A stretch of DNA of 64,000 bases from Mangrovimicrobium sp048323675 (GTDB lineage Bacteria > Pseudomonadota > Gammaproteobacteria > Pseudomonadales > Halieaceae). The stretch spans positions 1 to 64,000 of the forward strand of contig NZ_JBLWFK010000010.1 of NCBI RefSeq assembly GCF_048323675.1, given 5' to 3'. Position 1 is the first letter of the stretch. Each line of letters opens with the position of its first letter. A program made the translations under genes and the position numbers. Below, piece by piece: positions 1 through 8,246 of the stretch. The notes beneath the pieces are model-generated. The model saw nothing but the letters and a program-made list of their open reading frames with translations. It was not told the DNA's origin and made no database searches.

Positions 1-411
1 CTCCAGATTCCAGATTCCCGGTTCCGGATTCCGGGCTCCAAACAACCGCGTCGAATCTTGGCTCGATACGAGACCCCACAAACAGGCCGGGCGTAGCTCC
101 TTCAGCCCTCGATTGGCACCCGCATTGGCGTCGGGTGGTGCATGTCTTTTGCGGACCTGGAGGGCGTCGGTGCGAACTCGATCCCCAAGCGGAACCGCCA
201 CCGCAACGCGATGCGCCAACCCACCACACCAGCTACCGTGCAGCCAGGTAGCATGTAATCTCAAACCGGATTCAAAACCCGGCAGCCACGCGGCAAATCC
301 GGGCACCCACAGGCCAACGCGCCGCAAGCGCCCGCAATGGAGCAAAAGACATGCACCACCCGGCGCCGATGCCGCGGCCGCCAGGCCGTCAACAACGATG
401 CAGAAGAACAA
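1..411. repeat. Dispersed repeat, copy A (right half only, cut by window start)
   Basis: These 411 bases align nearly end to end with about 27711-28125, with scattered substitutions and small indels. The stretch opens with 7-base units of the CAGATTC/CCGGTTC/CGGATTC type (about 4-38) and continues with segments shared with copy B, including GCATTGGCGTCGGGTGGTG and GGAGGGCGTCGGTGCGAACT. Copy B is a near-palindrome, so the window probably begins inside the centre of a second palindrome whose left arm lies upstream. Open frames here are not convincing genes. Function is unknown. Confidence 0.85.
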
Positions 412-416
412 ATGAG

Positions 417-1163
417 TTAAACGAGGTCCAGCTGGCGCTGCAGGGCCTCCCGGGCCATCTGCTGGTTGACCTCACCGGGTACCACGATCACCTCTTCGTG
501 TGCCAGCGCCGCCAGGCTGTGGGCCACCACCGCATCCGGCTGCATCCACATGGCCTCGGGAAATTCCCCGGGGCCGGAACCGCTGAAGCCCTCCGCCTCG
601 TGAAAGCCGGTGCGGGTCAGGCCGGGGCACAGGCACTGCACCCGGATACCGTGGGGTCGTTCCTCTTCCTGCAGTACCGCGGAGAAATTGGCCAGGAAGG
701 CCTTGGTGGCTGAATAGACCGCCGTCCCCGGCAGCGGCGCCAGGGCAAGCACCGATCCCACGTTGATAATATAGCCACCACCCTGCTCACGCATGAAAGG
801 CAGCGCGGCGCGACACAGGTTGATGGTCGCGTCGATATGCACGCTCACCATCGCCTGCTGCGCGGTGATTGCCGATTCGGCAAAGGGGCCGAGAGCGCCG
901 AAACCGGCGTTGTTGACGAGGATCGACACCGGGCCGCGCTGGCGCAGGGCCTCCAGCGTCCGGGCGTTGCCCTCGATACTGGCGAGGTCGGCCACGACTG
1001 GTATCACCTCGACCTCCCCTGCCAGTTCTGCGGCCAGCGCTTCCAGCGCTGCGCCGCGCCGGGCTACCGCGATAATGCGCTTGCAGCGCGACGCCAGGGC
1101 GCGACAGAAAGCTTCTCCCAGCCCCGAGGACGCCCCCGTGACCAGGGCAATATCATCACTCAT
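417..1163 (-). CDS. Short-chain dehydrogenase/reductase (SDR)
   Basis: This 248-residue protein is a classical SDR that would use NAD(P)H to oxidise or reduce a small alcohol or ketone in the cytoplasm. The cofactor motif TGASSGLG is at residues 9-16, NNAG at about 84-87, and the catalytic Ser137-Tyr150-Lys154 set is intact (YSATK). Length is normal for the family. It is the last of three minus-strand genes, after a cyclase-like protein and rsmJ, with a 45-base gap to rsmJ. The substrate cannot be read from the sequence. Confidence 0.9.
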   Translation of the reverse strand: MSDDIALVTGASSGLGEAFCRALASRCKRIIAVARRGAALEALAAELAGEVEVIPVVADLASIEGNARTLEALRQRGPVSILVNNAGFGALGPFAESAITAQQAMVSVHIDATINLCRAALPFMREQGGGYIINVGSVLALAPLPGTAVYSATKAFLANFSAVLQEEERPHGIRVQCLCPGLTRTGFHEAEGFSGSGPGEFPEAMWMQPDAVVAHSLAALAHEEVIVVPGEVNQQMAREALQRQLDLV

Positions 1164-1208
1164 ACAGTGTCTTCCTGTTAACCGCTTTGGAACGGGCCGG
1201 GTCGTGGA

Positions 1209-2009
1209 TCACTCTTCAGCGAAACTGCCCAGTGTATACACATCGAAACGTACCGACTTTCCACTCAGCAGGTGGGAGGGTTTGCGGCCACCGAGCGGCG
1301 GTGCCTTGCGCGGCCGCTTGACCACCACCCGCGCCACGGCTTGCTGCAGGGCCCACGCCAGCAGGGAGTCGCCGCTGTCATCGCCACTGCCGAGCAGCAA
1401 CTGGAACAGCGTCATCTCCTTTTTGACCGCGGCGTGTTTGTCGCGCTGGGGAAACATCGGGTCCAGGTAGATCACGTCGATGCCTTCCAGCGCCTCCACG
1501 GGCAGGGACCGGGCGTCGACCTCGCGCAATTGCATACGCGCGGTCACTGCGCCCAGCCAGGGGTCACCCTGCTCACCCGCTGCCTGCAGGCCGCTGCGCA
1601 GCAGCGCCGCAATGACCGGATTGCGTTCACAAAGCTCTACCCGGGCGCCGAGATCCGCGAGGACAAATGCGTCCCGGCCCAGCCCCGCCGTGGCGTCGAG
1701 CACGCGCAGCGCGGGCTTTTTATGCACCCCGATAGCCCGCCCGAGCAATTCGTTGTGGCCGCCGCTGCGCCGGTGGCGCATGCCGGCGGCGCCGAAATCC
1801 ACCGTCACCGGACCGGGCGCCGGACTGCCGGTGAGTTGCAGCGACAGCGAGGAAGGGCCCAGCAGCAACAGCGCCCGGGCTGCCTTGCAATTTTTTGCAT
1901 GCGTGGCGGTGGGCAGCTGCGGCAGGCCCAGTTGCGCGGCGAGATGCGCGGCCTGCGCCTCCAGTTCGGCTTGCAGGGCACAGATGGCAATGGGTGCCGG
2001 GTCCGGCAT
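1209..2009 (-). CDS. rsmJ: 16S rRNA (guanine1516-N2)-methyltransferase RsmJ
   Basis: RsmJ methylates G1516 of 16S rRNA using S-adenosylmethionine. The protein carries the SAM-binding motif I VLDATAGLGRD and the catalytic-loop motif DVIYLDPMFP, both typical of the RsmJ (YhiQ) family, and the C-terminal KRPRKAPPL stretch. I place the start at the ATG at 2009 (266 residues). A TTG at 2021 in frame would add four residues, and neither has an obvious ribosome-binding site. It lies 27 bases downstream of the cyclase-like gene on the same strand. Confidence 0.9.
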   Translation of the reverse strand: MPDPAPIAICALQAELEAQAAHLAAQLGLPQLPTATHAKNCKAARALLLLGPSSLSLQLTGSPAPGPVTVDFGAAGMRHRRSGGHNELLGRAIGVHKKPALRVLDATAGLGRDAFVLADLGARVELCERNPVIAALLRSGLQAAGEQGDPWLGAVTARMQLREVDARSLPVEALEGIDVIYLDPMFPQRDKHAAVKKEMTLFQLLLGSGDDSGDSLLAWALQQAVARVVVKRPRKAPPLGGRKPSHLLSGKSVRFDVYTLGSFAEE

Positions 2010-2036
2010 GGCGTCAGGCAAGGAAGCTACCGCTTG

Positions 2037-3353
2037 TCAGTCTTCGGCAATGCGACCGGAGCGACGGCGCTGCAGGAGGTTGGCGAGATCGTCGAACATC
2101 TCCTCGGCGGGCGCCGCGGGCGCCGGCTCGGCGCTGTCGCCGGGAATCTCGCCGACCACCGCAGCTACTGCTTCGCCGTCTCGCGCGCCCGGCAGGGCAC
2201 CGCCGTCCAGTCCCAGCCGCAGCTTCTGTTCGCCCTCCAGCTCGATTTCCAGCTCGAGGTTATAAACCATGTGGTTGATGCCGTGTTTGTCCACCACCCG
2301 AAACCGGCGCGGCACGCTCTCCCCGGCATCGTTGCGCTGGCAGGTCAGCGCGCAGTGCACGGCCAGCACGGTTTTGCCGGAAAGCTGGGTGCCGACCAGC
2401 ACCTCGAGCCCCTGGCTGCAGGCGGCGACGAAGGCGTCGCTGGTCATCGAGTTGAGCGCCCGCACGGCGCCGCTGCCCGGGGTGGTGAACTCGCCGACCA
2501 GTACCTGGCTGGCCTTGGCGATATCCACCATGCGCGCCAGCTCGATAGTCACGTCGCCCACGATGTAACTGAATACGGTGGGGTTTACACCCTCCGCCTG
2601 GTACAGCTCGTAGTGGCCGCCGATGTGGAAACCGGTGCGGATCACCGGCACCGTGTTGCCGCGCGACTGGGCCCGGGCCACGGCGTTGTCGGCAATCACC
2701 AGCACCATGAAGTAGAACAGGTGGATATCCGCCTCGGCGCTGACCCGACGGTTCCAGACGTAGTAGCCGTCGCCGGTGGTGGTGCGGGCGAAATTGATCT
2801 CGATGCCGCGATCCAGCAGTTTGTTGTAGGCGGAGTTGAGCGAATAGGACAGGCTGTTGAGCTGGCTGGCCTGCTCAAAGGGCGTGAACAGGGAAAACTC
2901 GACGATGTCGAACAGCAGGACCGCCCGTTCATCGACGTAGCTGATGCCATAGCGGCGGATAAGCTGGTCTACTTCCGCCAGCAGGCGGGCTTCCTCGACA
3001 AGGGCCGTACTGAGCTTGATAAAGGTCGGCGCGACGCCGAGGCGTTCGCTGACCGCGAACAGTTCGTCGCGCTGCATGCGCCGGCCACCGGAAACCAGTT
3101 CGCGGATGTACTGCTCGTTGCCGCGATGCTCGGCATCGTCGGCACAGTAGTTACCGAGGAAATAGTGCGGCACGAAAATGACCAGCAGGCCGCGCGGATC
3201 GGCGCTCCAGCACAGCACGATGTTCTGGCCCAGACGCCACTGCTTGCGCAGGGTCTGTTCCAGCGTTTTCAGGTTGCCCCGCTGGACGATGGATATCGGG
3301 CCGCCTGTGCCTGCAACGCCATCCGTGGGCAGTCTTTGGTCGGAATCCGACAT
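2037..3353 (-). CDS. Class III nucleotidyl cyclase-like domain protein
   Basis: A 438-residue soluble protein with no signal peptide or membrane segment. Residues about 143-290 resemble the class III adenylate/guanylate cyclase homology domain: AVLLFDIVEFS supplies the first metal-binding Asp (D149), TTGDGYYVW the second (D195), and a GDVTIELARM segment (D267-M275) aligns with the usual GDxVNLAxRL motif. The transition-state Arg position is kept (R274), but the Asn that normally precedes it is Ile270 by my alignment, and the Lys usually found before GD is Thr. It may therefore be weakly active, of altered specificity, or a non-catalytic sensor. The N-terminal 130 residues match no domain I recognise. 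It heads the three-gene minus-strand cluster with rsmJ. Confidence 0.6.
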   Translation of the reverse strand: MSDSDQRLPTDGVAGTGGPISIVQRGNLKTLEQTLRKQWRLGQNIVLCWSADPRGLLVIFVPHYFLGNYCADDAEHRGNEQYIRELVSGGRRMQRDELFAVSERLGVAPTFIKLSTALVEEARLLAEVDQLIRRYGISYVDERAVLLFDIVEFSLFTPFEQASQLNSLSYSLNSAYNKLLDRGIEINFARTTTGDGYYVWNRRVSAEADIHLFYFMVLVIADNAVARAQSRGNTVPVIRTGFHIGGHYELYQAEGVNPTVFSYIVGDVTIELARMVDIAKASQVLVGEFTTPGSGAVRALNSMTSDAFVAACSQGLEVLVGTQLSGKTVLAVHCALTCQRNDAGESVPRRFRVVDKHGINHMVYNLELEIELEGEQKLRLGLDGGALPGARDGEAVAAVVGEIPGDSAEPAPAAPAEEMFDDLANLLQRRRSGRIAED

Positions 3354-3443
3354 CGGGCCTCCCGCTCACAGCACTCCGGGTAGTATTATAGGGAGCCACA
3401 GGCACGGCGGCTATGCCGAAATCCATCGGCGACCGGAACAGGG

Positions 3444-3947
3444 ATGAAAATAATGCAATTCAGGTTTTTGATGGGCGCGCTCGCAGGCCTGTGGCTCAGC
3501 GCCTGCGGCCAGTACGACCTCACCGTCAATGATCGCACCGTGTATACCCCGCTGCCCCTGTTCAAGGCCTACGCGATACCCGACACAGCGCTCGAGGCCT
3601 GTGTCAAAAAAGCCATCAACTACTACAAGGTCGCCAATGCCGTCGAACTGCAGGAGCTGGATTGCAGTGACGCCGGGGTGAGCGAACTGACCGGCATCGG
3701 GGTGTTTACCGGGCTGCGCCGCCTGCGTCTGGGCGACAACCAGATCACCTCCCTGGCACCGCTCGCCACGCTGTCCTCGCTGGAAGCACTGGAGGCGCCG
3801 AACAACCAGGTCAAGGAGGCCCTGCCACTCTACGACCTGCTGTCGCTGCGCATCGTCGACCTGCGCGGCAACAGCGGCCTGCACTGCCCGCGCCCCCAGG
3901 ACCTGTTCCGCGTGGTGGACCTCAGCCTGCCGCAACACTGCGACTGA
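3444..3947 (+). CDS. Leucine-rich-repeat lipoprotein
   Basis: A 167-residue exported protein with a type II signal peptide ending in LSAC, so it is probably a lipid-anchored envelope protein. Residues about 65-140 hold a few leucine-rich repeats of the internalin-like type (LRRLRLGDNQITSLAPL, then a second turn), flanked by Cys-containing caps. An in-frame ATG at 3453 has a better-placed AGGGA and may be the real start. The stop is 2 bases before the ATG of the acyltransferase, so the two are probably translationally linked. LRRs usually bind proteins. The partner is unknown. Confidence 0.75.
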   Translation: MKIMQFRFLMGALAGLWLSACGQYDLTVNDRTVYTPLPLFKAYAIPDTALEACVKKAINYYKVANAVELQELDCSDAGVSELTGIGVFTGLRRLRLGDNQITSLAPLATLSSLEALEAPNNQVKEALPLYDLLSLRIVDLRGNSGLHCPRPQDLFRVVDLSLPQHCD

Positions 3948-3949
3948 GC

Positions 3950-4816
3950 ATGCTCTACCGGCTGGTAGCCTGGCTGCCCTTCCCCCTGCTCTACGCACTG
4001 GCCTGGCTGGGCTACGGCGCCGTCTACCACCTCGCCCGCTACCGCCGCGCGGTGGTCGCGCAAAACCTGACCCGGGGCCTGCCGGAAAAGACCGCCGCCG
4101 AGCGCAAACGGATCGAGAAGGCGTTTTACCTGCAGCTGTGCCAGACCGCGCTGGAAATCCTCAAGGCGCGCCGCATGCGTCCGGAGGACTTCCTGCAGCG
4201 CTCCCGGCTGCTCAATCCGGAGGTGGTGGAACGTGCCACCGCCGGTTTCACCCGCTCGGCGATCGTCGTCACGATTCACCAGGGCAACTGGGAGTGGATG
4301 CTCCACGGCACCACCGTCGGCCTCGGCGTTCCGGTGGACCCGGTCTACAAGCCCCTGCATAACCCGACAGTCGACGCCCTGGTCCACGAGATCCGCGGGC
4401 AGTTTGGTTCGCGGCCCCTGGCCATGGCGGAGGCGCCGCGGGATATCCTGCGCCGGCGCCGGGAATTCCGCCTGTTCGTGATGGTGGCCGACCAGTCCCC
4501 CACCAACCGCGAACGCGGTTACTGGACCCGCTTCCTGCATCAGGACGCGCGCTTCTACCTCGGCGCCGAGACCATCGCCAGGGCGACCGGCTTTCCGGTC
4601 CTGTTCGCCCAGTGCCGGCGCCTGCGCAGGGGGTTCTATACGGTGGAGTTCAAAGAGCTCGCCAGCCCGCCCTACGAGGCGGAGGGGCACACGATTACCG
4701 ACCGCTATGTCCAGCTGGCCGAGGCGGCGATTGCCGCGGAACCGCAGAGCTGGTTGTGGAGCAACCGCCGCTGGAAGCGCCAGCGGCCGGTCGAAGGGAC
4801 CGACGCCGATAGCTGA
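3950..4816 (+). CDS. Lysophospholipid/lipid A acyltransferase, LpxL/HtrB family
   Basis: A 288-residue inner-membrane acyltransferase of the LpxL/LpxM family, which adds a secondary acyl chain to lipid A precursors or related lipids. A hydrophobic N-terminus (residues 1-25) is followed by the diagnostic H-x4-E motif HQGNWE (H110, E115), then conserved GLGVPVDPVYKPL and ADQSP segments. Length is close to the E. coli enzymes (about 305). It follows the LRR lipoprotein by 2 bases and is convergent with the MBL hydrolase. Which acyl position it serves cannot be determined. Confidence 0.87.
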   Translation: MLYRLVAWLPFPLLYALAWLGYGAVYHLARYRRAVVAQNLTRGLPEKTAAERKRIEKAFYLQLCQTALEILKARRMRPEDFLQRSRLLNPEVVERATAGFTRSAIVVTIHQGNWEWMLHGTTVGLGVPVDPVYKPLHNPTVDALVHEIRGQFGSRPLAMAEAPRDILRRRREFRLFVMVADQSPTNRERGYWTRFLHQDARFYLGAETIARATGFPVLFAQCRRLRRGFYTVEFKELASPPYEAEGHTITDRYVQLAEAAIAAEPQSWLWSNRRWKRQRPVEGTDADS

Positions 4817-4841
4817 ACCCGGCCGCGCCCGCAGCGGCGCG

Positions 4842-5597
4842 TCAGACACCCAGCCAGCCGAAGCCCTCAGCCTGGTCCGCCCACACCAGATTCACTGTCT
4901 CCGCCAGGACTTCGCCGAGCGCCGATTGCGCCCGATCGCGACAGTTGTTCTGTTCACTGATATGGGCCACCACCAGGTGGTTCAGCCCGCCGGCGTTGAT
5001 GTTGCGCAGGAATTCCACTGCCTGGCGATTATTCAGGTGACCCCAGTCGCCGCCGACCCGGCGTTTCAGGGACGGGGGATAGGGCCCGTCCTGCAACATC
5101 CCGCTGTCGTGGTTGAATTCCAGCAGCAGGCTGTGGCAGTCGCGATACTGTTCGATGACATGGGGCGTGATACAGCCGAGATCGGTCAGCAGGCCGAGCT
5201 CGCGCCCCGACCAGCTGAAGCGAAACTGGCAGGGTTCGCGCGCGTCGTGGGGTACCGCCACGGCCCGCACCGCCAGCTCACCGATCTGCATGCTGTCGTC
5301 GCCGTTGATGCAGGTCAGGTCATGACTGCCGTCGCAGCGCCCGCTGGCGGCGGTGCCGTGGGTGAGATAGACCGGTATGCCGTGGCGCTTCGACAGCCGG
5401 GCTACCCCGGCACTGTGATCGGAGTGCTCGTGGGTAACCAGCACCGCGCTCAGTTGCTCCGGCTCGACTCCCAGGCGCTGCATGCGGCGCGTGGTTTCGC
5501 GCAGGGAAAACCCGCAATCCACCATGACCAGGGTGTCGCCCGCCTGCACCAGGGTGGCGTTGCCCTTGCTGCCGGAGCCGAGTGAGGCGAAGCGCAC
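4842..5597 (-). CDS. MBL-fold metallohydrolase (YycJ/VicX-like)
   Basis: A 251-residue metallo-beta-lactamase-fold hydrolase. The metal-binding signature HEHSDH is at residues 56-61, with the early GSGSKGNATLV motif typical of the YycJ-type subgroup and further metal ligands downstream (LTDLG, HISEQN). It sits 11 bases after bamC on the same strand. The order dapA-bamC-MBL hydrolase is conserved in Pseudomonas, where purC usually follows. purC is absent here. The substrate is not known. Nuclease activity has been proposed for relatives. Confidence 0.87.
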   Translation of the reverse strand: MRFASLGSGSKGNATLVQAGDTLVMVDCGFSLRETTRRMQRLGVEPEQLSAVLVTHEHSDHSAGVARLSKRHGIPVYLTHGTAASGRCDGSHDLTCINGDDSMQIGELAVRAVAVPHDAREPCQFRFSWSGRELGLLTDLGCITPHVIEQYRDCHSLLLEFNHDSGMLQDGPYPPSLKRRVGGDWGHLNNRQAVEFLRNINAGGLNHLVVAHISEQNNCRDRAQSALGEVLAETVNLVWADQAEGFGWLGV

Positions 5598-5608
5598 GGG
5601 CCGGCAGC

Positions 5609-6658
5609 TTAGTTGATGTTGCCCTTGATCAGGTTGAGCAGTGCCTGCAGCTCACCCTCATCGATGGGCTCGTCGGCGTCCTGCAGGCGCAGGTAGATGG
5701 CGATCAGGGTCGGGTCGATCTCCCGCATATTGGCGGTAAAGGCGTCGCCGACATGCGGGTAGCTGTCGTCATCGCCCCACAGCCAGTCGAACCAGCCGCC
5801 CTCTTCGCCGGCCTCCGGGCCGAGGAATTTCAGGTAATAGATACCCTGGCTGCGGTCGCGGTCGGTAATCTCGAAATCGGATTTCTCCAGGCCCAGGCCC
5901 ACCGAGGCCCAGGCACGGTCGAAGGGCAGCGCCAGCTGGATGTAGGGAGTGCCGCCGCTGTCCTTCTGCAGGGAGATACGCCCCTCGGCACTGATTGCCT
6001 GCTCGGCGATCATCGACACCGGGGCGTTGCCGGCGCTGTCCGCGATGTACTGCGCGAGGGACTGCAGCATCTCGTTTTCCTGCGCCGGGTTATCGGAGGT
6101 ATCCGGCCAGTTGGCGGTATCGCCGGCCCGGTTCTGCTGCAGCACGTGCAGCTCACTGGTGCCGCGCTGGACACCCTGGTCGATGCGCATGCGGAAGCGG
6201 CTGGACATGGAAGCCGCTTCCAGCGACAGCCAGTCGGTTTCCATGACCCCAGCGGAGGCGTCCACCCGCATGACGTTGATCCCGGCGCTGGCGAGGAAGC
6301 TGCGCACCTGCGGCCACACCTGGCCGGGCGCCTCCTCGATCAGGGCCCAGCTCTCGTCGCCCAGGCGCTGGATGCGGACTGTCTGTTCCTCGGCGCCAGC
6401 CACCAGTGGCGTGGGCCGCGGCACCTCGAACTCTCCCGGGGCGATGACACCGCTGCCGACCGGCGGCACCGGGTAGATGTCCTGCAACGCGTCGCTGCGC
6501 ATGCCCTCGGGCAGGGTGATCTCGGCCATCTCCGGCGCCCGCTTGTAGTCCTCGGACTGGTCGCGGAACATGCCGCCGTCGCCGAACAGGTAACCGCAGG
6601 CGGTGAGATGGGTCGCGGCGAGGGCGACGGCGAGTGTGCGCCAGTTCTTCAGGTTCAT
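5609..6658 (-). CDS. bamC: Outer-membrane assembly lipoprotein BamC
   Basis: BamC is the accessory lipoprotein of the BAM complex that inserts beta-barrel proteins into the outer membrane. The 349-residue product starts MNLKNWRT and has a lipobox LTAC at about residues 17-20, followed by the extended N-terminal segment that contacts BamD and two helix-grip domains. I chose the ATG at 6658 because it overlaps the dapA stop in an ATGA arrangement. The longer frame would run 110 bases into dapA. Coupling with dapA is the standard order. Confidence 0.9.
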   Translation of the reverse strand: MNLKNWRTLAVALAATHLTACGYLFGDGGMFRDQSEDYKRAPEMAEITLPEGMRSDALQDIYPVPPVGSGVIAPGEFEVPRPTPLVAGAEEQTVRIQRLGDESWALIEEAPGQVWPQVRSFLASAGINVMRVDASAGVMETDWLSLEAASMSSRFRMRIDQGVQRGTSELHVLQQNRAGDTANWPDTSDNPAQENEMLQSLAQYIADSAGNAPVSMIAEQAISAEGRISLQKDSGGTPYIQLALPFDRAWASVGLGLEKSDFEITDRDRSQGIYYLKFLGPEAGEEGGWFDWLWGDDDSYPHVGDAFTANMREIDPTLIAIYLRLQDADEPIDEGELQALLNLIKGNIN

Positions 6659-7527
6659 GTGCGTGCTACCTCGAGGGCCGCAATGACCTCGGCATGGAAT
6701 TTTTCGTCCAGGGGGGTCAGCGGCAGGCGGATGCCCGGACCGATGATGCCCTCGTGGGCCAGCGCCCATTTCACTGGAATGGGGTTGGCTTCCAGGAACA
6801 GTGCGCGGTTGAGCGCGGCGAGGCGCGCATTGACGGCGCTGGCCCCTTCGCGGTCACCGGCCAGCGCCAGGCGGCACAGCTCGACAACCATCTCCGGCAG
6901 GACATTGGCGGTGACCGAGATATTGCCGTGGCCGCCGGCCAGGATCAGCTCCATGGCGGTGGCGTCGTCGCCGGAATAGATCGCGAAGTCCCCGGGGCAG
7001 CGGGCGATCAGGTCGCGGGCACGGGGTATGTCCCCGGTGGCGTCCTTGATGCCGACGATATTGGGAATGTCCGCCAGTTGCAGCACCGTCTCGTTGAGCA
7101 TGTCCACCGCGGTGCGGCCGGGCACGTTATAGAGCACCTGGGGAACATCCACAGCTTCGGCCACGGCCTTGAAGTGCTCGTAGAGACCGCGCTGGGTCGG
7201 GCGATTGTAATAGGGGGTGACCAGCAGGCAGGCGTCGGCGCCGGCAGCGGCCGCGGCACGGGTCAGCTCGATGGCCTCCCAGGTGGCGTTGGCGCCGGTG
7301 CCGGCAAGAATCGGGATCCGGCCCGCCATGTAGTCGACACAGTACTTGATGACCTCGCAGTGCTCGGGAACACTGAGGGTGGCGCTCTCGCCAGTGGTGC
7401 CGACCGCGCCGATGGCCGCAGTACCCGCGGTCAGGTGCATGTCGAGCAGGCGCTCCAGCGCTGCCCAGTCGACGCTGCCGTCGGGGTTCATGGGGGTGAC
7501 CAGGGCGACGATGCTGCCGGTTATCAT
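6655..7527 (-). CDS. dapA: 4-hydroxy-tetrahydrodipicolinate synthase DapA
   Basis: DapA condenses pyruvate with aspartate semialdehyde in lysine and diaminopimelate (peptidoglycan) synthesis. The 290-residue TIM-barrel enzyme shows GTTGES (T44-T45), Tyr107, Tyr133 in YNVPGRT and the Schiff-base Lys161 in GIKDATGD, in the same numbering as E. coli. I start at MITGSIVALVTPM (ATG at 7527), which matches the family N-terminus. The upstream extension of the open frame is not conserved. It leads the dapA-bamC-MBL unit. Confidence 0.96.
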   Translation of the reverse strand: MITGSIVALVTPMNPDGSVDWAALERLLDMHLTAGTAAIGAVGTTGESATLSVPEHCEVIKYCVDYMAGRIPILAGTGANATWEAIELTRAAAAAGADACLLVTPYYNRPTQRGLYEHFKAVAEAVDVPQVLYNVPGRTAVDMLNETVLQLADIPNIVGIKDATGDIPRARDLIARCPGDFAIYSGDDATAMELILAGGHGNISVTANVLPEMVVELCRLALAGDREGASAVNARLAALNRALFLEANPIPVKWALAHEGIIGPGIRLPLTPLDEKFHAEVIAALEVART

Positions 7528-7679
7528 CCAGATTCTCCAAAAAAGGCCGCCCGCGAAAGGCAGCGCCCTTCCCGGGGAAAGATGGCAATTATCCATGCCA
7601 GTGTACGGAACACAACCGGCCCGGGCGAAATTGCCCCCACCCTGCTATGCTTGCGGTGTTGAAGCTGTACAAAGTTGCT

Positions 7680-8189
7680 ATGAACCCACGGCATAACCCG
7701 ATACTCGTCCTGCTGGCAGTGCTCTACCTGCTCCCTCTCGCGACCCGGGCCGATGAACCGGTCATCGAGGACCTCACGGCGATCGACCGACAGTACCTGA
7801 ACAACCAGCGCGCCTCTATAGAGGATATCGTCGCCAGCAATTACGGCGCCCGGATCAGCGGTGACCGGGAGCGCGACATCGCCCTGCTGCAGCGGGTGCT
7901 CGACGAGCGCCTGGTCCGCAACGACCAGGCCCGCCAGTTACAGGCCATGGGGGTCATTCTCGGCGATCTGCTGGCCGCGGACCTCGGGATGCACTGGGTG
8001 GTCTACCGCGACAAGCTGGGGCGCAGCCACGCCCTGCGCTACCTGGACAGCGATATCTACCTGTTCCCGGTGACCATGATTTCGCGCCGGCGCGAGGTCG
8101 GCAACCTCACCCCGGTGGCGGAGATCTACACCGACGTGGCACAGGACACCCGCAAGGCCCTGCCCGCCAAGCCCTTTACCGCACCGTAG
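7680..8189 (+). CDS. Small exported protein, DUF3806-like
   Basis: A 169-residue protein with a clear signal peptide (hydrophobic residues about 7-24, cleavage near ATRA-DE). The mature part has a helical section and a C-terminal fold containing GVILGDLLAADLGMHWVVYRD-like text that resembles DUF3806 proteins. The start at MNPRHN gives a normal signal peptide. An in-frame ATG 11 codons upstream would spoil it. It lies between the divergent dapA unit and the lipid-transport operon, 57 bases before the permease gene. The role is unknown. Confidence 0.65.
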   Translation: MNPRHNPILVLLAVLYLLPLATRADEPVIEDLTAIDRQYLNNQRASIEDIVASNYGARISGDRERDIALLQRVLDERLVRNDQARQLQAMGVILGDLLAADLGMHWVVYRDKLGRSHALRYLDSDIYLFPVTMISRRREVGNLTPVAEIYTDVAQDTRKALPAKPFTAP

Positions 8190-8246
8190 CGCGACACTGG
8201 TGAACGCTTTGAGCCGGAATTTACCCGTTGCGGACGCCGCAGCTGA

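Noticed and set aside
1272..3383. A 703-codon plus-strand open frame over rsmJ and the cyclase gene
   Set aside because: It is antisense to two well-supported minus-strand genes. High GC removes stop codons in shadow frames.
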